From Myripristis murdjan (lineage: Eukaryota; Chordata; Actinopteri; Holocentriformes; Holocentridae), in contig NC_043986.1 in the NCBI RefSeq assembly GCF_902150065.1, positions 30,976,284 to 31,040,283 on the forward strand: a stretch of DNA of 64,000 bases, in the 5' to 3' direction. The notes below the pieces were generated by a model that saw only the letters and a program-made list of their open reading frames with translations, was not told the origin of the DNA and did no database searches. Shown piece by piece: positions 37,290-49,239 of this stretch. Position 1 is the stretch's first letter. Every line of letters begins with the position of its first letter. The translations under genes and the position numbers were made by a program.

Positions 37290-40200
37290 ATGGAGAAAAA
37301 ACAAAGTGCGGACGAAAATTTTACTCCAGGTATGTTTGTGTCATTTCTCGGTGGCGGTATTACAGTGAATAAACGAACTTTATCATAAAACTACTTGCTT
37401 AGCTAGCATAGCGTGGCTAACAACAACCAGCTGTTGTGGGCAACTAACGGCAGAAGTCAGGGGAAAGTGGTTCAGTGCTTATATATTATGTCAGTCAAGG
37501 TTCCTCAGCATGCAGAAGCATAATGGAGGACTAAAGTTAAAAAGCACATCTGTTTCCATGTCTATTGCTATTTCTGTTTTTGTTTCGGTCGCCTGTCAAA
37601 GTGAACGTACTGTCCGTTCATCACAAGGGCCGGGTGAGGAGTGTTGCAGCGTTCAAGTTCCTCTAGCTGCACTTTTAATACATTCAAGGAGAAGACGTCA
37701 CCACAAACTATTTTAAATCTGTTAGTTAGTTTGATGCTGTTTTGCTCATAGCCAAGTGTTAGAATACTTGATAAACATAACTAACACATTACCACATTTT
37801 TTCTGCAAGTAATGTGTCTTTGAAACCTTGTTCGTGTGCCAAGTGTGTATTCGCAGTGTTGAATTGTGTGGCTGAATCAAACTGCTACTAAGTTAATCAT
37901 CAATCTACATTATCACCCCAGACCCAGGGGGAGCAGGAGCAAGACAAGCTGGCCCATGTGATCAGAGCCCAGAGGACATGATTGGCAAACAGCTGACTGA
38001 GCCAGGCCGCTTCGCCTATGCTGCACTGTGTGGGGTTTCCTTGGGCCAGCTGTTTCCTGGGCTTGAAAACAGGTAACAAGTCTTGCAGGATGGTGTCTTG
38101 TCGGAGCATTTGGTTGTGACTGTTTTGTCCTTGTAACATCTATTTCAAATTTCAAATAGTGCTTGCTCCAGCTCTTGTTTCAGGAAAACTGAGAACCCAT
38201 CTTCACCTGCGTCCAGTGCCACCCTGAAATATGGCAGAGACCCTGCATCTAATCACTTACCATCAAAACTTAAAGCCTCATGTATTGATTAAATTCTTGT
38301 GGGCAGCTGAAGCACATACTGGCAAGATGTTATTTGGCCAATGTGATGAATATCAGACCTAGGTCACTAAACACACACACCATCAAGAGAACACTGGTCC
38401 TGAATGCCTCTTTAAGGGGATGTTTTTTGCTTGACCTTTGCTCCTCCTTAAGGATAAAAAAAATGTCAAGTCAAATTTAGGGCTAAAGTCAGATGCGCAC
38501 AATAAAACTTTTGGCCTGGTTTAGCTGTCCCAGACAAGTTGCTGGGATTTGAGACAAAATCCTTAAATCAGAGCCAACTCAGTGCGTGCAGCTGTCACTG
38601 AAGCTTGTGAAGTTTCAGTGGGACAGAGAGGCAGTCTGACCCTTTTTTTTTTTTTTTTAAACCATCTCAGACATCCAGAGATTTGGAAAGATGTTTGACA
38701 CAAAATCTGCTGCACTGTTGTAGTGTAAAGTAAAGACAAGTTTGGTGGATGCCGAGCAGCAGTTACCAATGAGACGCTGCAAGGAACCAGCAATGATGAG
38801 TGCCAACAATTAAGTCCTGAAAGCCTCCTATGCAAGCTCAGTTTTCAGTAAAATCAGGTAAAAACAGTCTCATCTTGCAGTTCCTCTGACAAGACTGAGG
38901 GGGTGCCGAGATCTTTTGCAGCCAAATCAAAATAAAGAATTAAATATGTGATTCTCCTCTTGTTTGGTGTGCCGGGGGAGGAGGAAACTACAGGAAAGAA
39001 GGTTGTCTGATGTAAGTTGAAGAGAGATGTTAGGAGATTCAAAGAAGGTGTAATTTGTACCAAACCATGCTTTCTCAGTTGACACCCGTACACATGGATT
39101 AAAGATAATGCTTTCAATATGAATTGTTGTTTGTTGTCCAGGGCGTTCAGGGAGCAGTACCTGGAGGCCTTGGTCTGCTGGCTGGACCTGGACGAGTCGG
39201 TGATGCCTGTCATGGGGGCTTTCCTGTCAGGCCTGGGCTTCGAGGGCTCAGACACCTTCCTCTCCATCCTCAAGGATGAGCCACTGCTGGCAGCAGGGGC
39301 TGCCCCCATCATACAGGTAACACCCACCTTTATATTAAAATAATTTCAGTACAGAGATATACTGTAGAGATGTACTGTACTGAGATGTACAGACAGTTGC
39401 AACAGTAATAGGATACAGCAAAGAAAAATGCATACAAGCAATTTAATTGGCACAAATGGGTGGTGCTAATATAACACAAATGAGATTTACATATTTACTA
39501 GAATTGTATCTGTATGCAGCAGAAATATGTAAATGAAAATAATTAACTACATCTCATATGGAGAACATAGAAACACAGAGAAGAAGAAAATATGAGAAAT
39601 ATAAACAGATGAGTTATACACAGCGCTAAAATCGACAATAAAATCAAGCTATCTTCAGTGTAGGACCTATTAGTAGCAAACATAAAGGATGTGTGAAATG
39701 TGCATTACATCTACAGCAGCATCAGTCACTTAAATATGTACGGGCACTGTCTAGGTTTTGCATTGTAAAAGAGTATTTTCACATTATCAGATATTTTCAG
39801 TTACTTCTACAAAATGATGTGGCTCTTTAGAGGGAAGCATTACTAAATACAAATATATTTTGTAAACTGGTGTTCCTGCTGCATAGCTTATTATGTTTAT
39901 AGCACAAATAAACCTTCTTGCTTTGTCTGTTATGAAATCTGGTTACTCAGTTTGTGTTTCAATTGTCAAGACATACCCACTGCACTTGGTTCTCACTTTG
40001 TGTTGCAGGACCTGGTGTGTTTTTCTGTCAAAGACGGTAAGAGTCCTTTGTAAGAAATGATTACAACTTAACGTTGGAGTTTGTGGTGAAAGCATACAAC
40101 CCTGTGCTCATAAACTGTGCTGTCATGCACGTTCAGGTCAGTATGATGCCAGAGCAAGAGTGCTGATCCGTCATGTCAGCTGTCTGCTGCGAGTCCCTCC

Positions 40201-43200
40201 TCAGAGGCTGGAGGAGTTTGAGGAGACACTGGGAGAGAGGCTGCAGGAGGCAGGAGAGGAGAGCGAGTAAGCAACAGATGAATGTTGGGATGGACAGATG
40301 TGACTGTGAGAGAATGAGAGGGTGAAGATGGGTTGGGATGTGGAAGAAGAGTGGAATCACAGTTAGTAGGGCTGGGATGATATGCTTATCTCCTGAGTCA
40401 GTACTATCATGATACCTGGGCGTCAATTCACTATGTATAATATGATTTATTACAGTTTTTGTATTTTGAATTAATTAGTTTGTAGTTTCATGAAACTGAT
40501 TATCCTAGGGGTCACAATGGGTTATTTTATACGATGATACGAAGTTTCAAAAAATGCTCTGACTGCAGTGAAATGGCTGCTATTGGGGCTAACACCATCA
40601 TACATGAATCAAATGTGGTTCATTGAATCCACAAGAGTCTCAGCTTTCCAGTCAAAGCCAACTGATGCAGCTCCAAGACTGTTTAGGCCCCAGTCTGCAC
40701 AAACACACCATTTTACAACAGGCCACAAGAACACATGTGGACTGCAGGGTTTGTGGCCCAAACTGCATGAGATTAGCAGAAGGTGGGCATGTCTGCAAAG
40801 GGGAGAGCCGTGGCTGCCCAGAGAACCCATTTTCATTCAGACATCTGGAGGTCAGAGGTCAAGGCACCCTGATGAAAATGCCAGTTTTTCCTTTGGAAAA
40901 AATATAGTCTCTGGAGCAATATTTAGTCCCCTTGTCGACAATCTAGCGTGACATGCTTGGTACCAATAGATTGCTTAGATCGCCTAGGCCGTCTTTCATA
41001 TGATACCAAGATCTTTACTTAAATCAATCAGTGATTAAAAAAATCAATTAGAAAATTGTTTAAAATAAAAAAGAAAGAATTGCGCTACTTAAGTGAATTA
41101 TTTGTCCCCCTCCCCCCCCCCCCCCCTTAACAATATGTATACATTTGAGAGAGTGATGTTTTTGCATGGATAGCACATAATTTGTGTCTCTTTATGTTAT
41201 TGCTTTCAATCAGGACTGGCTTCAACCGTAAGTCTTTTTGTTTGTGTTTAAAATGCTCCTACATTTTATTACTTTTGTTACAACACATAATTTTGTTGTT
41301 TTGCATGTTGTTTTGTTCTAAACTGAGTTTGGCACTTTGGCACTTTGCTGGCCCAAAAGGCAAGAGATAGCTGTTCAAATAATATGTATTTCTGTGCACT
41401 GTCTGCATGCGTCAATATGTTTTCTACCAAGTAATCTCTGGAACTGCCTTTTGGCACTCTAGTGAATAACAGAGGGCACAAAAGTTCATATTAGTCTGCA
41501 GTGCACCATGTCCACATGGACGTGTTTGCTACATCATCTGTTAACTTGTTACAGGACCAGTGATTTTCATGTGTAGTGAAATATCTACAAAATGTGTAAA
41601 CTTCACATCTCATCTTTTCCCAAAGCAAAGTCATATTTTAAAGCTCTGATTTTTATTGATGTAATCTGATGGAAGGTGTGAATTTTCACATAAGAAGTTC
41701 GACCAGTGCAATTCATAAATGCTCTCTAATGCTAGATTCTCATGTAGCCTTTAGTTTGCTGCAAGTGCTCTTCCAACACAAAATTCCTCATTTTATATGT
41801 TCTGTCCAGTTAATATTTGCTGCCCTTCTCAACAGACTGAAGGCTAATGAAACAAGACAAACACACAGAGCTTTGCAGTGAGTCTCCATCTTGTATCCAA
41901 AACCACAGCAGAGAGAGTTCTGTCTTACAACCAAGCAGCTCTGTGTGTTCAAGAAGCCACCCTCAATGTGCTAGCCGCATAGGCTTTTGAGCACCTTTTA
42001 TTTTTGGAGCAAATCAATATGAGATCATAGCAGCTCATTCTGATGATCTGTCTGGCTCTGCATCCATTAGAGAGGAGTCATCTCGGCGGCTGAGGAGGGA
42101 GAGAGGACGGAAATTACGGCGCTACCTCCTCATCGGCCTGGCCACAGTGGGAGGGGGAACTGTGATAGGTTAGTGTTACTGCCCTGGCCACTGACTTGCC
42201 TGTGAGTAATTTATCCAGACAACTGCATTTGAACCTTTCTTATGTGTAAACGTTTGTACATTGATTCAATAAATATGCTGATATATCATGAACATTTAAT
42301 CTTTCATGTTCTATAATCAAAGGCTAATCAAGTGAACCCTCTTTGCTGAAACTGATTGGATAATTTATTGATTGAATGTTTTTGATAGATTGTTGTGTAA
42401 TATTCCAAAGAACATACAGTGACGCATCTTACTTCTTTACTGAATTGAATTCATACCGTGGGCTTTTACTAATACGGACTGCAGGTGCTCCAATTCTCTT
42501 TAGCACACACATTTAAAAGTCATGCATAATATTTTCCCTTTAAAATATTTGTGGTTTCAAATGCCCATTTTTTTTCTGTACCAACTGTACATCCTGCTCC
42601 CTTGCCAGGTGTGACAGGTGGGCTGGCAGCACCTTTGGTGGCAGCAGGGGCCGGCGCTGTGCTGGGGGCCGGAGGAGCTGCAGCTCTGGGCTCAGCCACC
42701 GGCATTGCTATCATGGCCTCCTTGTTTGGAGCAGCAGGAGCCGGACTGACCGGTAAGAACACTGGAAGACAGAGGATTATGTGTGACAATAAGTTGCTGC
42801 CTTCAAAATGTAATAAATGCTTTTTGTCTTGTTGATTTTTCAACTCTTTCCTTTTCTTTCTTTCTCTCTCCAGGTTATAAGATGAACAAACGTGTTGGAG
42901 CAATAGAGGAATTTGAATTCCGTCCATTGAATTCTGTGAAGCATCTTCATCTGACAATAGCTGTAACTGGTTGGCTATGCAGCGGCAAATATAGTAATCC
43001 AGCCTCATTCTACAACATTCATCACAAATAATGTTACATTTATATATTTTTGCATTGCATCATAATTGTATAAAACCAACATGTTGCATTCAGAAGCGTT
43101 CATCTTCAGTCATCATAATGTAGTGATACCTGAACGTTAAGACTTTAAGAGTGTAAAACACCTTTACATTACATCACTTTGCTTTATATTTTGTTTATTT

Positions 43201-46200
43201 CTTTTTTGCATTTCCTTTATTACCACTTTGCAGAAGAAAGAGCACTGGTTATTGTTAATTGAAATGTTGGGAAATTGTCCCGTTGTTATTGCACATTCAG
43301 GATGGCTGATCTTAACGTCTGTCATTACAATGACAAGGCTTAGCCACAAGGTGTCACACATGTCTGCCCTCAGCCCCTTAGGTTGTTAAAGCCTCTGCCT
43401 GTGTAAAACTGTCCAACAACCAGATGGAGGGTTACATAACTGATAACATAGTGAAATGATATATTGAAAATATAAACAAATACATGTTGCTGGTCTTTCA
43501 CTGACTACAACAACTCTCACAGCAGGCTAGTTAATATAGGAGAGAAATAGGCCTAAATAACTGAAGAAAAGTCCGTTTCCAGTGTCCATTAAATGCACAG
43601 ATTTTCCCCCAAAATAAACTGTCATGACATCAAGAAGAATATAGAGATTGCTAATAGATTCCATTCATTGCCAGTGGCCAGTGACATTATCCATCATGCC
43701 ACCCTTTGCACACTGGGGCAGATTTTGCAGGAAATCTGATTTTCAGTGTGATATAGGAAGAGGGAGGTACAAATGGAGATGAGGTGTTCAGCATTTCTGG
43801 TAACTGAAATTAGTGGAAAAAATGAAAGACTGATGAACAAAATATCTTGCAACATGTTTATCTTCTTCACAAGAAATGTGTATGAATTTTCAGAACAATC
43901 ACCACTAACAAGAATGAAATGAAATATAATAGAGGCCACCAGTTGTTTGGTCTCATTTGCTCATGGCACTTATACCAAGGTATCACAGTTAATTTGACCA
44001 TCATGTCCTGAGTGTTGTAGTTCTCTTCCTCCACCAAAACAAGCCCAGTGTTTGTCATATACCATGAAAACAAAACACTTGAGGTGTAAGACGTGCTGAA
44101 TCTGCTCCTCAGGTTCGTTCCAGGCTCCGTGGTGCAGCCTCGGGGAGAGTGGGGAGCAGTACTGCCTCGTGTGGGAGTCGCGCTTCCTCAGGGATCTGGG
44201 CTCAGCCATGGCCTCTCTGTTGGACGGGCTTGTCAGCATGGTGGCACAGGAGGCTCTCAAGTACACCATCCTCTCAGGTAGAGGTGGTCTGTGGTAATGA
44301 AGGAGCAATCTGACCTTTACACGTGTGTGTATGTGCTTGTGTCTTAATAAATTTTCTGTTCTGCACTTAGGTAATGTGATATAAGATGTGGCCATTTCTA
44401 AAGAGCTCTCCATCAATCCAAACTATCTCACTTAGCCATTGTCCCTCCATTGTATTGATCTGTGTCTCTGCTGGGTGTAAGTTCTTGTCACTCAGCTACT
44501 GTGTTGTACACCCTCCAGGCATTGTGACAGCTCTGACATGGCCTGCATCTTTGCTGGCTGCAGCAAGTGTCATTGACAACCCCTGGTGTGTCTGCCTGAG
44601 CCGCTCAGCAGAGGTGGGGAAACATCTGGCTCAGGTTTTGAGAAGCAGACAGCAGGTATCATCGTATTACCTCTAAGAAATGCAAACACAAAGTTTACTG
44701 AAGTGTACCACACTTATGCTTCACTTCTCATTCAAGATCAGCCTGTGATCTTTGTATGCACAGGGAAACCCTGTCTCACTTCAACCTTTATGATATTTCT
44801 GATCTTTGTTGATTCAGCTCAGGTTTCTTTCCTAGAAAGATGTCAATGGGAACCAAATAGTAGAAGGATGAAATGCAGGTTATTTTTCAAAGTGGTGCAT
44901 GTCTTTGACTCTCTCCATCTTTTGGTATGCCAAGGGGAAGCGCCCTGTCAGTCTCATAGGCTTCAGTCTTGGGGCCAGAGTCATTTACTTCTGTCTACAG
45001 GAGCTTGCCAAAGACCAAGGTATGATTATACACAATCACCTTATTAGAATACAATATTTTTTGTTATTTCCCTAGAAAAATTTTACTGGGACTACATATT
45101 GTAACAGGAACACATTCATGCTTGGGTTTTCATTGCACTCATCTGTAACCCTGCCAGAACAGTTGAATCGGTTAGATTTTCTAAAAATGCTTTCTTTATC
45201 AGATGTGAGGTTCTTGGGTTTCAGTAGATGAAGAAATGCTTTTGAATGGTTTGTTTTTCCCAGGCAGTGAAGGAGTGGTGGAGGATGTGTTCCTGCTGGG
45301 GGCCCCAGTGGATGGCTCCGAGAAGGCCTGGGAAAAAATGGCAAAAGTAGTGGCTGGCAAGATAGTAAACGGTTACTGCAGGTAAGATAGAGGAGACTGG
45401 TGGAGTTGCAGTAAAAATTTGCTAATAGTTTTACTGCATAATAGACTCAAAGGTTCAACCTTACTGTGGCAGTCAGTGTATTTACAGAAAAGAATGGAGA
45501 AAAAAATCACCTACTGGCTGTTTGGGTGCGAATACTGCATTTCAGCATCTTTTCCTGATTGATGTTTTTTTATTTATCTTCTTCTTGGACTACCAAAATA
45601 TTGCATCAGTCACTCCAAGACTCAAAAAACCTCTTTATTTCACCTCACCAGGTCTTTAAAGTGATCCTGAAACAATTATGGAGGTTTTGCTATCAGATAA
45701 AATTTGAGGAAGGTGAATGTCAGGCTGATTTCACAGCTGCTTCTTCCTCCCCTTCTGCTGCTGCTCTCTCTGCCCAGAGAATCACAGTTTTCAAACGAGC
45801 CAGTTAGGCAGAGCAAGAATAAAAGAGGAGGAATCATTACACTTTAAATCTGACATGAAATGCAGGATTGAATGCAGGATTTCCTAGGTGGAATGATCCA
45901 CGAATGTAATGATTTTCTGAACTGTCCACTTACCAGAGGGGACTGGCTCCTGGGGTTCTTGTACCGAAGCTCAGCTGCACAGCTATCTGTTGCTGGGCTA
46001 CAGCCAATCAACGCCAACGATCGGCGCATAATCAATGTGGATCTTTCCTCTGTGGTGAGTCAGCTCTCATTTTTACAATAGGGCCTCTAAAAAGTTTTTC
46101 CCCTCAGTAGTTACAAGACGTTAAATGTAAATAGAAAAGAAATTAACGTAAAGGCTGACACATTTAGTATTTACAAAGGATCAGTGCCCAGTTGTTGTGA

Positions 46201-48095
46201 ATAACAACACAACAAATAATACCAGTTCTCTAAACGCTGCAGTATCTTCCTTAGTGGCCTTGGGGGAAATGGAGATACAGTAGGTTGTATCTCATTTCTG
46301 GAGCTGCTCTGCCATGTTCATGCCCAAGTCTAGCTGCTTTTAATGAAATGAATTTTAGTAAATAAATACAAAATTCTGCATTGACAACAGTGATTAAAAT
46401 ATTGCACCAAAGAGATATTTTGGGATTTGATATTATCAAATGTTGAATTTTATTAGTGCACCAGAAAGAGACAGTTCAATTAATTGAATAACATTAAAAG
46501 AGGAAAAAATATTTATACAGTATAATAAGGCCACTGCTGGTTCCATTGAAGTTTACAGCAATGCTCAGCCTCTCTGCCACCCTATAAAACAGTGTGATTC
46601 CATATGAAACTTAACACTTAAACACAAAGCATTAGGGCTTTAACGAGCCTATAAACTGAGCAGTAATGAAAGAACTTTAAAATGTGTGAAGCACCATATG
46701 TATTTAAAAAAAGTGCAATTTTAAGAGCAGAACAAATACCACTAATATGTGAAGTTGAAAATTTTATATGAAGAAAGTGATCATTAACAGCAACTACAAG
46801 TGAAAAAGCAATAGTCAAAATAGACAGGTTTTCAATTTAAAAAATGACATTAGCTTACAGTAGGAAGTGACTGCTCACATAAATGAATTACTGATCATGT
46901 TGCATTGAAAATGAGCTTGTAAGTTATTTTTTGAAATGTGATGCCATCTTTACACAGCCAAACTGGCAAAGAAATGCTGTAGCAGAACCATTTAAAATTA
47001 ATGATGATCCACAAGACTTCTTTATCCACCATTTTACCCCAAACTTCCTGTGGCTGATTATTAAGTGATATTATATACCAGGCCATTTCTGTCAGATGTT
47101 TCTGTTTATAATAGCTGTAGCTTTGCTGCTTGCATTGAAGCAGTTGTTGACCTAGCTGTGATTGTTTTTGTGGTTGTTCCTCACTTCAATTAGAACGTAA
47201 TTGATGTTTTGTCACGGTTTCCAACTGCCAAGTCCAGCTGCTACACACACCTTACACAAAGGTGATGTTTTAGTTGATGAGTAAAATTCATTAGAGGTCT
47301 CAAAATTCCCCCAAAACACTAAAAATATCTTTAAAAAGAAAGGAAGAATTTGAACATTTACACTGAAATATATGCCACTCTTTTTGTAAAGAAGATTTAA
47401 ACTGTGTTGTTTCTGCTGTCCAGGTGAAAGGTCACCTGGACTACATGCGTCAGATGGACACCATCTTGGTGGCAGTAGGAGTTCCCACCAGAGAAGTCCC
47501 AGGAGCCTCCATTGCTGCTCTTCAAGCTGTAACAAATACCACAGGCATAGTGGACATCCCTGGGGCAGCACCCAAACAGCAAGTGACCCTGACACAAAAC
47601 CTTGAATGTAGCTCAGGTGGGAAAGATGAGACTTGCACACAAGAGGTAGTAGAGACAGAAGCCACGGGTGACGGTTGGGATATCCCTGATATTTCAGACC
47701 TTCTGGATTCCCTCAATGATGGAGACAGTGCAGCTGAAAAAGGCCTTGGGAATAATTTGCCTCTTAGCTGTGACAACAATGCCTCTAACAACGACACGTT
47801 TACTGCTTTTAATAGCCAGCGCGACAGTGCAGAGGAGCCTGACAGAGAAAATGAACATGGATCTTGGAGCTGGGATGATACACACTGGACCACATTGGAC
47901 ACACACACAAACAAAGGCAACCAAACTTGTAAAGAGCAAATTTTACAGGACCAGCTGCCACTTTGTAAAATCTCTTCCTCTAAACTTGATACTTCAGCAT
48001 CAAAGCCTCACAGAAAATTTCAGCTCCCTTCTCAACAATGTGACATGCCAGACGCAGTGAAGGCATCAGAGGACACAAATGGAAACTTAGACTGA
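37290..48095 (+). CDS. tmco4: Transmembrane and coiled-coil domain-containing protein 4
   Basis: Exons: 37290-37329, 37922-38072, 39142-39316, 40009-40036, 40137-40266, 42071-42168, 42609-42752, 42874-42993, 44113-44277, 44519-44655, 44935-45019, 45264-45381, 45937-46054, 47424-48095. Phases all agree and give 726 residues (human about 634). Recognisable blocks are GRFAYAALCG, RRYLLIGLATVGGGTVIG, a Gly/Ala-rich hydrophobic block ending ASLFGAAGAGLTG (residues about 193-256, membrane segments), YKMNKRVGAIEEF, VAQEALKYTILSG and NPWCVCLSRSAEVGKHLA. The DUF726 alpha/beta-hydrolase core has the nucleophile elbow GFSLG (Ser about 407), LLGAP and GHLDY; an Asp and a His there could complete a triad. 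Substrate is unknown. The start lies in a short first exon with a good context (gcaATGG). The last exon adds an acidic, Ser/Thr/Asn-rich tail. Confidence 0.92.
40366..41045 (+). repeat. Dispersed repeat in a tmco4 intron (copy 1)
   Basis: The segment starts tagggctgggatgatatgct. Its core (40590-40890) is closely similar to the reverse complement of 61000-61320 in a SIKE1 intron, with shared blocks such as ttcattgaatccacaagagt and gtttaggccccagtctgcac. It is probably a non-autonomous DNA element; the family is not named. Confidence 0.5.
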
Positions 48096-48269
48096 AGAAA
48101 AGTGCCTAAATTAACTCATGTCAAACTCAACTGTCTAACCCAAATAAGTGCTTTTAGAGTCATTTATCAATTTAATAACACAATTTAGATTTTTACAAAT
48201 GAATTAGTTTTTTTACAAACTGTAAATAGAGCAGTGTTGAATAATTTATTCCAGTATTGTCCATTATCA

Positions 48270-48450
48270 GTAGCAGACAACCATGTGCCATTGAGAGCCG
48301 GGAGTCTGCGGGTTTTCATTCCAACCAAAAACTGCACTGCAGGCGATTTTACTGATTAGTTCCTCCTCTCTGCTTGAAGTTGAAGTGATCAGTGAAATCC
48401 CCTGAGAACCTGCAGACTCTTGGCTCTCCGTGGCACATTGTTGCCTTCCC
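48270..48450. mobile_element. Short MITE between tmco4 and htr6
   Basis: The arm at 48278-48330 (caaccatgtgccattgagag, ccgggagtctgcgggtt) is inverted at 48390-48447. The gagtctgcaggtt...cattcc-type end is a widespread fish MITE. No coding capacity. Confidence 0.6.
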
Positions 48451-48850
48451 CTGTCCTTTACCCTGTAAATAAGGATGTTAGTTCAAAAGATTGTAAATGT
48501 TACTCATATATTTTGCAGATTTCAGTGGATGCAACAAAGCAGGTGTCGTCCTCTTTCCTTTCATCTTTATTTCCTATCTTGGCTTGGTTGCCATGGATAT
48601 TATCACAGCAATATGATTCCCATCAGGCCAGTGGCAATCAACTCACTCAGTGTGAGTCTTAGGTCTGTAAGTCCCTTCTCTTCTTAATTCAGTCCCTACC
48701 AGTGGGAAGAGCCAGCCTGTACTTGTACTGAAATGCAAGATGCCATACCTGCATCACTTTATAACATTGTGTTCAGGAGGATTGAGAGATCTTATTTACT
48801 CTGTATATTGACAGGAAACTGTCTTAACCTATCACTTACACCACTTAGAA

Positions 48851-48930
48851 GCTGGAAACCCCTATACGGGGTTGTAGTTGGAAACCCCGGGGTTTCCAAC
48901 AACTAGTTGGAAACTCCGGGGTTTCCAACT
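48851..48930. repeat. Cluster of GGAAACCCC palindromes
   Basis: 48877-48900 is a perfect 24-bp palindrome with half-site gttggaaacccc. 48905-48930 is a second 26-bp palindrome with one mismatched pair, and a half-site-like tggaaacccctatacgggg precedes them. The cluster lies in the spacer where tmco4 and htr6 converge. Confidence 0.7.
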
Positions 48931-49239
48931 ACTTTCAGTAACATGGTTGCTTCCCAGTAAGTGTAATTCATTTGGGTACTTGAAGGGGTGCAAGTGAACT
49001 ATGTTGATAGGGACATATCTAGATTATCTAGATTTTTCTACACTTCCTAGCTATCTTCATAACAGGAAGCAGTTCAGATTTCTCCCTCCTTTATCTCACA
49101 TCAACCTCTTAAATTGTGGTGAGTAACTCATAAATCCTTATCTTTCAACAGTTCTCTTTAATCAAATGTCCACCTTGCGTCCTGACTTGTGAAACAGCAT
49201 CTCAGTTGACTTTCTTTGCCCGGCTGTTGCATCCAACAC

